NCBI GenBank assembly: GCA_023244975.1
Contig: JAHFLG010000020.1
Span: 1 to 17,299, forward strand
Length of the DNA: 17,299 nucleotides
Origin: Candidatus Harrisonbacteria bacterium
Lineage (GTDB): Bacteria > Patescibacteriota > Minisyncoccia > UBA6257 > 1-14-0-10-44-23
Reading direction: 5' to 3'
Shown: in pieces, positions 6,766-14,123 of the stretch
Numbering within the stretch: position 1 is the first letter of the stretch
Layout of the letters: every line of letters starts with the position of its first letter
Notes under the pieces: model-generated
Told to the model about the DNA's origin: nothing
The model's database searches: none
The model's input: only the letters and a program-made list of their open reading frames with translations
Made by a program: the position numbers and the translations under genes

Positions 6766-6801
6766 CTGACTCGGGTTCAAATCCCGATAGCACTACTGAA
6801 G

Positions 6802-6810
6802 TGGTATACT
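6802..6810 (+). promoter_or_regulatory. Extended -10 promoter of the DKNYY gene
   Basis: TGGTATACT contains the hexamer TATACT (6805-6810) with a TGn extension. Nine bases separate it from ATG 6820. No -35 box is visible. A message from here would be leaderless or have only a few leader bases. Confidence 0.5.
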
Positions 6811-6819
6811 GATGTCATT

Positions 6820-7773
6820 ATGAAATTTCCGATGAAATGGTGGGCGCAGCTGTTACTCTTGGTTATTTTGGCCGGAGTCTTGTATCTCCTAAACAGCATG
6901 TATCCGGGTCTGCTAGGGCGCATTAAAACGATGTCCGCTCCATCTTCTGTGTCGGTGGCGGATTCTGTTGAAGAAAAAGAGGGCACAGCAGCTGATATCT
7001 ACACGTTAATGTTAGTCACTGAAAAGGGAGAAAAGGCCTCTGTCCAGTCCACAGATTTTTTGAAGCACGGGCAGTATTTTGAAAGTAGTTCATCAGGAGA
7101 AATCTACTATGCGGCTGTAGTTGATTTGTGTGAACATTCGGCAACTTACACAATGAGGAGGTTTCCGTCTATGACGAGTAAAAATTTTCGGACATATCCC
7201 AGAGACCAACGATACGGGACAGATGGAGTGAGTGTATATTATAACGATAATGTGGGATTCGATGCCGGAGATTGCAGTACAAAACATGCTCCGAAGATTC
7301 TTGATAGTGCTGATCCGAAAACATTTGAACCGAAGATCGTTTCAAGCTTCAATATATCGCAGGGGAATTATTCTCAGGGTTTTTACTCGCGCGATGCCAA
7401 GAGCGTCTTTCACGGATTAAGGATTCTTAGTGGGGTGGATCCGAAAACGTTTCAGCTGACTGAGAGTGTTGCAATAACCAAGGATAAAAATCATATATAC
7501 CTCTGGGATGAGCTCATTCCAAAGGCAGATCCAGCTACGTATTCTATCGTGCTTCATACAGCTGGAGGACGAGGAACGGTTTATGGTAGGGACAAGGATA
7601 GCGCTTTTGTGAATTATTGCCGGCTTGAGGGCGTTGATCCTGAAAGTTTTTCCGCAGTTACTAATACCGGTTCAGATACATTTAGGGTTGATACTTCAGA
7701 CAAATCAGGACCTTTTTCTATTGATGTCTCTCAAAATGCCGGCGTTACAGCTTCCTGTAAAGTTATCAGATAG
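6820..7773 (+). CDS. Membrane-anchored DKNYY-repeat protein
   Basis: The protein has 317 aa from ATG 6820. An upstream in-frame ATG at 6754 was rejected because the added residues would be translated from the 3' tRNA-Glu fragment. A membrane anchor or uncleaved signal lies at about residues 7-25 (WWAQLLLLVILAGVLYLL). The rest is extracytoplasmic. It contains repeated units in which an aromatic or Asp-Lys segment is followed by a (A/V)DPxT(F/Y) element: DSADPKTF, SGVDPKTF, PKADPATY and EGVDPESF. With SRDAKSVFH, TKDKNHIYL and GRDKDSAFV between them, this is the pattern of the DKNYY family, surface proteins of unknown role. Cys residues at both ends of the repeat region could form disulfides. 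A membrane protein gene follows 16 nt later. Confidence 0.75.
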   Translation: MKFPMKWWAQLLLLVILAGVLYLLNSMYPGLLGRIKTMSAPSSVSVADSVEEKEGTAADIYTLMLVTEKGEKASVQSTDFLKHGQYFESSSSGEIYYAAVVDLCEHSATYTMRRFPSMTSKNFRTYPRDQRYGTDGVSVYYNDNVGFDAGDCSTKHAPKILDSADPKTFEPKIVSSFNISQGNYSQGFYSRDAKSVFHGLRILSGVDPKTFQLTESVAITKDKNHIYLWDELIPKADPATYSIVLHTAGGRGTVYGRDKDSAFVNYCRLEGVDPESFSAVTNTGSDTFRVDTSDKSGPFSIDVSQNAGVTASCKVIR

Positions 7774-7789
7774 GTTCGAATACGACCTC

Positions 7790-8110
7790 ATGAAAATAAT
7801 CGCACTTTCATTTGTTATTAGTATAGTTATTCTGGTGATTGCGTTTGCGGTGGCGCACGCGCACCTGTCCAATGTTAATGCCCTGCTGATTTTGCATTTT
7901 GATCAGTACCGCGGGCCGAACTATACCGGATCGGTGCAAGACGTTTTCTTGATTGTTTTGAGTGGTATGGGTATCAGTCTGATCAATTATTTACTGGCAC
8001 GGGGGCTTTACTTGCGGGAGCGGTTTTTGGCCATGATTCTCTCTATTTCAAGCATGGTGGTGGCGAGCTTGATTTTAATCGCGGTCTCTGTTATTATCTC
8101 CAATAACTAA
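7790..8110 (+). CDS. Small polytopic membrane protein, unknown function
   Basis: The start ATG 7790 was chosen because earlier in-frame codons lie inside the DKNYY gene. The 106-aa product has three likely membrane spans: about residues 3-23 (IIALSFVISIVILVIAFAVA), 46-66 (QDVFLIVLSGMGISLINYLL) and 77-102 (FLAMILSISSMVVASLILIA and on). The family was not recognised. The gene is 16 nt after the DKNYY gene and 5 nt before rplU, so it is probably co-transcribed with ribosomal protein L21. No strong Shine-Dalgarno sequence is seen. Confidence 0.72.
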   Translation: MKIIALSFVISIVILVIAFAVAHAHLSNVNALLILHFDQYRGPNYTGSVQDVFLIVLSGMGISLINYLLARGLYLRERFLAMILSISSMVVASLILIAVSVIISNN

Positions 8111-8115
8111 AATAT

Positions 8116-8424
8116 ATGTTTGCAGTCATTCAAACCGGCGGAAAGCAGTATCGCGTTACCCCGGGCGCAAAACTCAAAATTGAAAAGCTCGAAGCTCTGC
8201 CTGAAAGCTCAGTTACCTTTGACAAGGTTTTGCTGACCGTTGATGGCGATGCCGTCCGACTTGGTACTCCGACTGTTGCGGGTGCAACCGTCACCGCTAA
8301 AGTCCTTGCCCAGAAGCGCGCCGACAAGCTGATTGTCTTTAAGTACCGCCACAAGGTTCGCCGCCGCACTAAGAACACTCACCGCCAGCCGTTTACCGAA
8401 ATCGAAATAACCGCCATCAAGTAG
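8116..8424 (+). CDS. rplU: 50S ribosomal protein L21
   Basis: L21 is a 23S rRNA-binding protein of the large subunit. The 102 aa equal the family length. The signature MFAVIQTGGKQYRV opens the protein, and FKYRHKVRRRTKNTHRQPFTEIEI forms the basic RNA-binding C-terminus in slightly varied form. In most bacteria rpmA (L27) follows rplU, but here a strong terminator closes the transcript directly after the stop codon, so rpmA is elsewhere. The gene lies 5 nt after a membrane protein gene. Confidence 0.96.
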   Translation: MFAVIQTGGKQYRVTPGAKLKIEKLEALPESSVTFDKVLLTVDGDAVRLGTPTVAGATVTAKVLAQKRADKLIVFKYRHKVRRRTKNTHRQPFTEIEITAIK

Positions 8425-8438
8425 GCGGTTATTTTTTT
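8406..8438 (+). terminator. Intrinsic terminator of rplU
   Basis: AATAACCGCC (8406-8415), an 8-nt loop and GGCGGTTATT (8424-8433) form a perfect 10-bp stem followed by T's to 8438. The left arm lies in the last codons of rplU and the stop codon is in the loop and right arm. Confidence 0.92.
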
Positions 8439-8461
8439 GCCCCCAATTGTATGGCAAGAAT

Positions 8462-8490
8462 TTGCTAAACGTATAACCAGCTCTTATACT
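8462..8490 (+). promoter_or_regulatory. Promoter of the 8498 gene
   Basis: TTGCTA (8462-8467), a 17-bp spacer and TATACT (8485-8490). Only 7 bases lie between the -10 box and ATG 8498, so the transcript would begin at the start codon itself. Confidence 0.65.
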
Positions 8491-8497
8491 AAGATAG

Positions 8498-8929
8498 ATG
8501 AAGATACCCGATGGTAATAGTCCAGATCAGTTTCCTTCAGATGCAGAAGAATTAGCAGAGCGAACGGTTTTTTACGAACATGCTCGAGAGCTTCGGGAAA
8601 ATTTTCGCGCATGGAAGGAAATGCTAAAAACTGCGAATGACAGTATTCTTAATATGTTACCGGAACAAGCTCGAGAGAAGCTGGTTGAAATTCAAAGCAC
8701 GTTCGAAGTATGTACTGACGGACTTGCACGATTGGGTGCTGAATTTGTTGCCTATCGGGATAAATTTGTAAAGTCCCATAATGATTCTATCGGAGGACCT
8801 AGGGATATGTTTGCATCTCTTGCAGGTTTATACAGTGCGCACTATGAATTAAATCTCGTAGCGATTGAGAGCGTAAGAAGGATCGAAGGCATTGTGCGAT
8901 CAAAAGATAGGGATTTAGGCACCGAATAG
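8498..8929 (+). CDS. Hypothetical helical protein
   Basis: This 143-aa soluble protein was not recognised. It has no signal peptide or membrane span. The composition is rich in Glu, Lys, Arg and Ala, and long helical runs (SDAEELAERTVFYEHARELR and following, ARLGAEFVAYRDKF) suggest a helical bundle or coiled coil. It is a single-gene unit, with a terminator before it, its own promoter, and the convergent recR after it. Codon use resembles the native neighbours. The message should be leaderless. Confidence 0.7.
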   Translation: MKIPDGNSPDQFPSDAEELAERTVFYEHARELRENFRAWKEMLKTANDSILNMLPEQAREKLVEIQSTFEVCTDGLARLGAEFVAYRDKFVKSHNDSIGGPRDMFASLAGLYSAHYELNLVAIESVRRIEGIVRSKDRDLGTE

Positions 8930-8946
8930 ATCAGTGCTCAACTGAT
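8930..8946. terminator. Possible bidirectional hairpin between convergent genes
   Basis: ATCAGT-GCTCA-ACTGAT forms a perfect 6-bp stem in the 16-nt gap between the stop of the 8498 gene and the stop of recR. There is no clear T-run in the plus direction, so termination efficiency is uncertain. Confidence 0.4.
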
Positions 8947-9533
8947 TAGTTTCTATTTTTCAGGGCGTTTTCGAGGGTGTCTTCGTCGGCGAACTCTATT
9001 TCGCCGCCGGTGGGGATGCCGCGGCCAAGACGGGTTATTTTCTGCGCAGTCGTACGCAGCTCTTGTGCCAGGATCGAGGCATTAAGGTCGCCATAGGTCG
9101 TAGGGGAGAGCGCCAGGATTATTTCGCTAAAACCGCCTGCGGGCGCTGATTTTTTAAGATATTGGAGGCGCTTACGATGGCCGGCAGTTAAGATGCCGTC
9201 TTTCGGCAGATCGCCGATGATCAGGTAGCGACCAGTGTACTTTCGAGTCTTTTCAAGCGTCATCATATCAGTCTCTTTTTCCACCACAGCAACCATGGTC
9301 TGGTCGCGGCGCTTGTCCGAACAGATGTAGCAGAGATCACCGCTCTCAGAAAGTGAAAAACAGTTTGTGCAGGTTGTCAGACGTGCGACAGCGCGGGCTG
9401 CTTCAGAAAGAGCCACAGCATCTTCCTTAGGAAGCGAAGCAATATGAAACGCCAGTCGTGTTGCCTGGCGCGGCCCGAGTGAGGGAAGCTGCGAAAGCAA
9501 TTTTGCAAGTTGTTTGATTGATTCTGGGGTCAC
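8946..9533 (-). CDS. recR: Recombination mediator protein RecR
   Basis: RecR works with RecO and RecF to load RecA on gapped DNA. The 195 aa match the usual length of about 200. The N-terminal helix-hairpin-helix is LPSLGPRQATRLAFHI. The four zinc ligands are C55, C58, C68 and C71 (CTNC...CYIC). The Toprim domain follows (MVAVVEKETDMMTLE and TGRYLIIGD). The start is GTG, and its first bases overlap the dnaB stop (GTGA, 3 shared bases), so translation is probably coupled to dnaB. In many bacteria recR follows dnaX. The pairing with the replicative helicase here differs from that but still links repair to replication. Confidence 0.95.
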   Translation of the reverse strand: MTPESIKQLAKLLSQLPSLGPRQATRLAFHIASLPKEDAVALSEAARAVARLTTCTNCFSLSESGDLCYICSDKRRDQTMVAVVEKETDMMTLEKTRKYTGRYLIIGDLPKDGILTAGHRKRLQYLKKSAPAGGFSEIILALSPTTYGDLNASILAQELRTTAQKITRLGRGIPTGGEIEFADEDTLENALKNRN

Positions 9534-10867
9534 TGATTTGAGTGATACGTATCTATATTACGGAACGAGACGGTATTTGGGTCGAACTTGAGCTTCACGC
9601 TGCCGAGGGGACCATTACGGTGTTTGGCAATGATAATTTCGGCCATGTTTTCATCTGCCGGATCAAGGCCGACCTTGTCGCGGTCTTTGCGGTAGATAAA
9701 GAGTACGACGTCGGCGTCTTGTTCAATAGAGCCGGAGTCGCGCAGGTCGGACAGACGGGGGATTTTGACTTCGCGCTGGTCACTGGCGCGTGAGAGCTGA
9801 GAGAGCGCAATCACCGGAATATTGAGTTCGCGCGCCAAACCCTTGAGTCCGCGGGAGATCTCGGTTATTTGGGCAACCAGGTTGTCAGAGTTGGTGCGCG
9901 GCTGGATAAGCTGCAGATAGTCGACAACGATCATTGAAAGTCCGTGCTCGGCCTGGAGACGGCGACCCATCGATCGCATCTGTAGAACGTTGGGGCTCGG
10001 CGTGTCGTCAATAAAGATCGGGGCTCGAGAAAGAGTATCGAGAGAGTGCTGGATAAGTTCAAAGTCGGTGTCATCTGAGAGCTTGCCGGTGCGCAGCTTC
10101 CAGAGGGGGACGTTGGCTTCAGAAGCTATCAAACGGTCGATGACCTGCTCGCGGCTCATTTCCAGACTGAACATGCCGACCGGTTTTCCTTCTTTGACCG
10201 CGACGTGCTTGAGCATGTCGAGAGCTAAAGAGGTTTTACCAAGTGAAGGTCGTGCGCCGATGATGACCAGGTCGGATTTTTGGAGACCCGATAAAAGATT
10301 GTCGAGTTCAGTAAAGCCGGTTGGCACGCCACGGAACTTGCCGTCGCCGCTGTGCAGTTTCTCAATACGTTCGTAGGCGCTATGAAGTTCGTCTTTGATG
10401 GGCACAAATTTTTGAGAGATGGACCGCTGAGAAATTGAGAAGATCTTTTGCTCGATGTCATCAAGGATATTTTCAATATCGTCGCCCGGCGAAAAGGCGT
10501 TTTCAGTGATTTCAGCAGAAGCGCCAATGAGGTCGCGCAGAATTTTTTTCTCTTTGACCAACTTGGCGTAGTGCTCGATGTGGCTGGCGGTCGGCACCTT
10601 GTCGATAAGGGTGGTGAGATACGCTGCGCCACCGATGGTTTCAAGTTGGCCATCTTCCTTGAGTGCGTTGGTGCAGGTCAGGATGTCGATGGGCTGACTC
10701 TTTTCGTAGAGACGTAGAATTGTTTTAAAAATTGTCGAGTGGACGGGTTTATAAAAATCAGAAGCTTGCAGTAAATCAGCAACGCGAATGATGGCGTTTT
10801 TATCAATGAGGAGCGCGCCAAGTACGCCCTCTTCAGCTTCTACATTTTGCGGTGGAATTTTTGGCAT
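9530..10867 (-). CDS. dnaB: Replicative DNA helicase DnaB
   Basis: DnaB is the hexameric 5'-3' helicase that unwinds DNA at the replication fork and binds primase and the clamp loader. The N-terminal domain begins PPQNVEAEEGVLGALL, typical of the family. The RecA-like C-terminal domain has Walker A GARPSLGKTS at 204-213, SLEMS at about 234-238, Walker B VVDYLQL at 314-320, and the DLRDSGSIEQDADVV and KHRNGPLG arginine-finger region near the end. There is no intein, although DnaB is a frequent intein site. The 445 aa are normal. The start ATG 10867 lies 8 bases after a perfect TATAAT, so the dnaB-recR message is probably leaderless. Confidence 0.97.
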   Translation of the reverse strand: MPKIPPQNVEAEEGVLGALLIDKNAIIRVADLLQASDFYKPVHSTIFKTILRLYEKSQPIDILTCTNALKEDGQLETIGGAAYLTTLIDKVPTASHIEHYAKLVKEKKILRDLIGASAEITENAFSPGDDIENILDDIEQKIFSISQRSISQKFVPIKDELHSAYERIEKLHSGDGKFRGVPTGFTELDNLLSGLQKSDLVIIGARPSLGKTSLALDMLKHVAVKEGKPVGMFSLEMSREQVIDRLIASEANVPLWKLRTGKLSDDTDFELIQHSLDTLSRAPIFIDDTPSPNVLQMRSMGRRLQAEHGLSMIVVDYLQLIQPRTNSDNLVAQITEISRGLKGLARELNIPVIALSQLSRASDQREVKIPRLSDLRDSGSIEQDADVVLFIYRKDRDKVGLDPADENMAEIIIAKHRNGPLGSVKLKFDPNTVSFRNIDTYHSNQ

Positions 10868-10875
10868 GGCTCAGT

Positions 10876-10884
10876 ATTATATCA
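10876..10884 (-). promoter_or_regulatory. Extended -10 promoter of dnaB-recR
   Basis: On the minus strand TGATATAAT contains a perfect -10 hexamer (10876-10881) with a TGn extension. Eight bases separate it from ATG 10867. No -35 box is seen at the right distance. The rest of the gap up to cysS (10885-10983) holds only a weak GGCCG/CGGCC hairpin, a poor terminator candidate for cysS. Confidence 0.65.
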
Positions 10885-10983
10885 TCATTATCTGGCCTCG
10901 CGCTCACCCTCGTCCGTCTCGCGAGTAGGGAGCCTATGTCTATACTCGCTGTGACGGCCGGGGTTACGGCTCGGCCTGATAGT

Positions 10984-12279
10984 TTAGTTCTTTGGCAAGA
11001 CCAGCGGGCCGACTGGTGTGTCTTCTACTATGTATCCTAGACCTTCTATTTCTTTGCGCAAGGCGTCGGACTGTTCAAACTGTTTAGAAGCTCTGGATAA
11101 CTCGCGCTTTTGAAGCAATACTTGGACATCCGGAGGAATGTTCACCGTAATATTGATTCCCAAGCTCGCGAGGTTCTTTGCAATAACTGCAGGATCGGTG
11201 CAGCTGCGCAGTGTCGCCAGCGCCCGCGGCGTATTAAAGTCATCATTCATTGCCTCTTCGAATTCTTTTTCATTTTCATTACTCGCGGCTTGGTTTTTCA
11301 AATTTTGCACACGAACCATAAAATAATGAATAGAATCCTTTGCCATTTTGACTGCCTGTTCGGTGTAATCGAGGGGAGAGCGATAGTGGTGCATCAGCAG
11401 CATCATGCGGAACTCGTCGGGGGTCATTTTGGTAAGGAGGTCGTCGACAGTCATAAAGTTACCGAGTGACTTGCTCATTTTTTTGCCGTCAATCGTGAGG
11501 AAGCCCGCATGCATCCAGAAGTTTACAAATGGTAATTTGCCCGAGGCCGCCTCTTGTTGCGCCCGTTCTGCTTCGTGGTGGGGGAACTTGAGGTCAATCG
11601 CTCCGCCGTGGATATCATACTGCGGGCCAAAGAATTTTTCGGTGATGGCGGTGTCTTCAATGTGCCAGCCCGGACGACCAGCTCCCAGGCCGTCATCACC
11701 CAGTTGCAGCGTTGGGTCATCGCTGAGTTTCCATAAACAAAAATCGCCGGCGTTTTTCTTTTTGCTGCTATCGTCAATGCGCGTAACACCATCCTCGGCT
11801 TGCTGTACGGTGCGATGGGCCAGCTCTCCATATCCTGCATATTTTGAAATATCAAAATACCAACCGTCTCCTTCAATAAGATAGGAAAAGCCATTCTCGT
11901 GCAGATGTTTAACTTGTGCAATTATTTCAGGAACATAGTCTGTAGCTCGGGCAAACTGCATGTGCTGCGTATCCATCCCGAGTGCTTCAAGGTTTGCACG
12001 ATAGATCTCTTCGTATTTTTTACTCACCTCGCGCCAGCTCGTACCCTCATCTTTTGCCTTTTGGATTATTTTGTCGTCAATATCGGTAATGTTTTGCAGA
12101 TAGGTCAGCTTGATGCCGGTGCTACGCAGATACTTTGCGAACATGTCGAAAAACACAAACGTTCGCGCGTTGCCGATGTGTGGGTAGTCATAGACGGTTG
12201 GTCCGCAGACAAACATCTTAATCTCGCGTCCGGTCGGCAGCTCCTTTTTCTCACCTGATAACGTGTCGAAGATCACCAT
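10984..12279 (-). CDS. cysS: Cysteinyl-tRNA synthetase
   Basis: CysS charges tRNA-Cys with cysteine. The class I signatures are present: HIGN at 34-37 (HIGH motif) and KMSKS at 267-271. The catalytic zinc site of the E. coli enzyme is C28, C209, H234 and E238. Here C25, H234 and E238 are visible, but the residue equal to C209 is Asp (WHIED, D209). The 431 aa are shorter than the usual 460. The reduction is in the C-terminal helical and anticodon region, which still ends with the conserved LRKEIEGLGYIVEDTP. The start ATG lies inside the last codons of corA (7-nt overlap), so it is the second gene of a corA-cysS operon. Confidence 0.95.
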   Translation of the reverse strand: MVIFDTLSGEKKELPTGREIKMFVCGPTVYDYPHIGNARTFVFFDMFAKYLRSTGIKLTYLQNITDIDDKIIQKAKDEGTSWREVSKKYEEIYRANLEALGMDTQHMQFARATDYVPEIIAQVKHLHENGFSYLIEGDGWYFDISKYAGYGELAHRTVQQAEDGVTRIDDSSKKKNAGDFCLWKLSDDPTLQLGDDGLGAGRPGWHIEDTAITEKFFGPQYDIHGGAIDLKFPHHEAERAQQEAASGKLPFVNFWMHAGFLTIDGKKMSKSLGNFMTVDDLLTKMTPDEFRMMLLMHHYRSPLDYTEQAVKMAKDSIHYFMVRVQNLKNQAASNENEKEFEEAMNDDFNTPRALATLRSCTDPAVIAKNLASLGINITVNIPPDVQVLLQKRELSRASKQFEQSDALRKEIEGLGYIVEDTPVGPLVLPKN

Positions 12280-13181
12280 ATTTTACGGCGGCGGAGGATG
12301 TAGCCGACCAGGGTTGTGATGAAAAGTACCGAAATCATGCTGGTCCAGAAGACGAGCGACGAGCTCAGGAAGATGACAGCGATGAAGGGGATACCAAGGG
12401 CAAAGATGAACGAGATCGGAATCGAGAACAAAAATGCCCCAACCGTAAATTTTTTTATCGTCGCGTTGGTCTCGGCATCAAGGAGCTGGGCATTAGTAGT
12501 TTCTAGGCTTTCAATAATTTGAAAATAATTATCCAGGTTGCGGTGAACCGGTAGATTGTCGCTCATCAGCGCGGTGAGATACACTCGGCTTTTCTGCCCC
12601 CAGAACCGCAGGCCTATCTCTTCAAGGCTGGCAAAGAATTTTTCCTGCGGGTGCGTGATAAGCCGGTAGTCTAAAATATCTCGCTTGATGTAGGAAATTT
12701 TCCGGAGAATCTCATCGCCCTTGTTGTTGAAAATTTCCTGAGCTACAAAGCTGACGCGTTCTTCGATGTGGCGAAGCTGGCGCAGAGAGAAGGCGATGGC
12801 ACGTTCAAAAATTTCGTAGGTGCCCAGCAGCGAGTCGCCACCGAGAATGGTGCGGCGTTGGGTCTCATCGCCCGAGAGTAAATCAAACAAGCCGTTAAGT
12901 TCATTGAGATTTTCGTAATGAACAGTAATGATTTTGTCCTTAGTGATTAAAAAATCGAGTTCGGTACGACGGGAGGTTTTGAGCTCAGGGTTGTACTCGG
13001 GGAAGTGATAGACAATGAAGACATAACTGTCATAGTGCTCAACGCGGATGCGGGGGGAGGGGTGGAGTAGTTCGTCCAGAATAATCGGATGAAAATTGTG
13101 CAGCTTTTTGATAGCAGTGATGTCGGCTTCGTTTGGTTTTAGAATGTCGATCCAGGTTACCTTGCCTTTAATGGTTCTCAT
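12273..13181 (-). CDS. corA: CorA-family divalent cation transporter, atypical
   Basis: CorA proteins are pentameric channels for Mg2+ or other divalent cations in the cytoplasmic membrane. The long cytoplasmic N-terminal domain is CorA-like (RIRVEHYDSYVFIVYHFPE, LDFLITKDKIITVHYENL, ISYIKRDILDYRLITHPQ). Two C-terminal membrane spans follow in the last 55 residues or so, ending in a basic tail RRRKIW. The hallmark GMN selectivity motif after the first span is missing, and the sequence there reads FALGIPFIAVIF. Ion selectivity may thus differ or be lost. ATG 13181 was chosen (302 aa). A TTG four codons upstream (13193) is an alternative. A TATACA at about 13217-13222 on this strand may be the -10 box. 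Confidence 0.82.
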   Translation of the reverse strand: MRTIKGKVTWIDILKPNEADITAIKKLHNFHPIILDELLHPSPRIRVEHYDSYVFIVYHFPEYNPELKTSRRTELDFLITKDKIITVHYENLNELNGLFDLLSGDETQRRTILGGDSLLGTYEIFERAIAFSLRQLRHIEERVSFVAQEIFNNKGDEILRKISYIKRDILDYRLITHPQEKFFASLEEIGLRFWGQKSRVYLTALMSDNLPVHRNLDNYFQIIESLETTNAQLLDAETNATIKKFTVGAFLFSIPISFIFALGIPFIAVIFLSSSLVFWTSMISVLFITTLVGYILRRRKIW

Positions 13182-13214
13182 AGAAGATATCAACTTCTTG
13201 CTTATGTCTATTTA

Positions 13215-13224
13215 TTGTATACTA
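13215..13224. promoter_or_regulatory. Overlapping -10-like boxes between divergent genes
   Basis: The palindromic GTATAC core gives TATACT on the plus strand (13218-13223) and TATACA on the minus strand. It could serve the 13257 gene and corA respectively. No clear -35 box was found for either, so this is a weak call. Confidence 0.3.
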
Positions 13225-13256
13225 AATTGAAGTAATAGTAATTAACGTATATACCC

Positions 13257-14108
13257 ATGAAGTCATATGAATTAAAAAAGTGGGCATCGGGACTCGCCTT
13301 AGTCGGAATATTTATGTTATCAGGCATAGTTGTGTTTCAGTTGCGCGTTGCCTTTGGCTGGACGAATCCGACCCAAAATCCGCCGGCAGGAGCAGGAGGT
13401 ATTATGGTTGACTCAACCACGGGCAATGTCGGTGTTCAGGCGACGAGCGCGAGTACAACACTTACCGTTAACGGTGTTATCAGCGCGGTCGGCAATGTTA
13501 TTAAAGATGTGGCGACTCCAAGTGAAGATTTTGATGCGGCAAACAAAGCCTATGTTGATGCAGTTTCGGGTGGTGCAAGTTTTACTCTATTCGGTACAGG
13601 AAAGACTTTGATAAGCGCAAATCCGTTCTATCCACCGACAATCCAGGTGGCTGGCGGCACCGGTGTTCCAGCCTGCCCTGCAGGATATAATTCAATTTTA
13701 GACGGATATGGACCACACGGTCTTATTACTGCTAGTGGCTACGCTAATTCTCCATTCTGGTGGGGACCGATTAATGATCCGTTGTTTTGTGCGGATGAGT
13801 TTTGCGGTGGAGGCGGAGCAGGGTGGACTCGTGCTTATGTTAACAATGCTGTGGCAGCAACGTATTCAACCTGCTCAGCTTCTGCGTATCACATCGTACC
13901 GACCACTGTTGCTAATTATGGCAATGGTAACAATACCAACTATTACAATTATTTTACGGCTAAGGCGTGCGAACGTTTTATCAGCAACACCGCTCCTAAT
14001 ACCTCATTTGAAGTTTGTAATACCTGCCGTATCTGCGTAAAAGGGTTGCCTTCTCAGCAAGGAAGTCTGCCTGGCGGCAATGTTCCACCTGATACTCGCT
14101 GGCTATAG
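13257..14108 (+). CDS. Secreted or surface protein with tail-fibre-like N-terminal part
   Basis: The 283-aa product begins with a signal-anchor at about residues 12-32 (LALVGIFMLSGIVVFQLRVA), with a possible signal peptidase site near VAFG-WT. A low-complexity linker (NPTQNPPAGAGG) leads into TSASTTLTVNGVISAVGN and PSEDFDAANKAYVDAV. This VNGVISA...DAANKAYVDA pattern is seen in phage tail-fibre proteins and in many secreted CPR proteins. The C-terminal half has eight or more Cys residues (CPAG, CADEFC, CSAS, CNTCRIC), suggesting disulfides outside the cell, and Gly- and Asn-rich loops (GNGNNTNYYNY). Function is unknown. A signal peptidase gene follows 15 nt later. Confidence 0.72.
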   Translation: MKSYELKKWASGLALVGIFMLSGIVVFQLRVAFGWTNPTQNPPAGAGGIMVDSTTGNVGVQATSASTTLTVNGVISAVGNVIKDVATPSEDFDAANKAYVDAVSGGASFTLFGTGKTLISANPFYPPTIQVAGGTGVPACPAGYNSILDGYGPHGLITASGYANSPFWWGPINDPLFCADEFCGGGGAGWTRAYVNNAVAATYSTCSASAYHIVPTTVANYGNGNNTNYYNYFTAKACERFISNTAPNTSFEVCNTCRICVKGLPSQQGSLPGGNVPPDTRWL

Positions 14109-14123
14109 TGTGCTTGGTTACCC

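Larger units (their letters stand above)
6329..6791 (+). pseudogene. Interrupted tRNA-Glu gene (5' part 6329-6365, 3' part 6769-6791)
   Basis: Positions 6329-6363 match the 5' half of the intact tRNA-Glu at 6392-6466, with an almost identical D-arm and anticodon stem. The 3' part (ACTCGGG onward, to 6791) has the same T-arm as that tRNA. The two ends still pair: GGTGCTA (6329-6335) with TAGCACT (6784-6790). They must therefore be two parts of one original gene with a different acceptor stem. A third fragment, CTCACGGC (6486-6493), matches the anticodon loop and 3' anticodon stem and lies between two insertions. Joining the three pieces leaves one extra base in the anticodon loop and an imperfect anticodon stem, so a working tRNA after removal is doubtful. 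It is either a decayed gene hit twice or a tRNA with unusual introns. Confidence 0.7.

Noticed and set aside
6364..6768. Group I or group II self-splicing intron in the tRNA-Glu gene
   Set aside because: The position in the anticodon loop is suggestive, but I see no convincing P3/P7 core, no terminal G rule, no domain V and no clean rejoining of the anticodon stem. A lone ATAGTCC is not enough.
6329..6791. tmRNA (ssrA)
   Set aside because: The 5' part carries a full tRNA-Glu D-arm and anticodon stem, and no tag reading frame ending in an AA stop is seen.
6754..6819. N-terminal extension of the DKNYY protein
   Set aside because: It would be translated from the 3' tRNA-Glu fragment and lies upstream of the -10 box. 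ATG 6820 begins with a normal membrane anchor.
7625..7789. N-terminal extension of the 7790 membrane protein
   Set aside because: The extra residues come from an out-of-frame overlap with the DKNYY gene. The hydrophobic protein begins naturally at ATG 7790.
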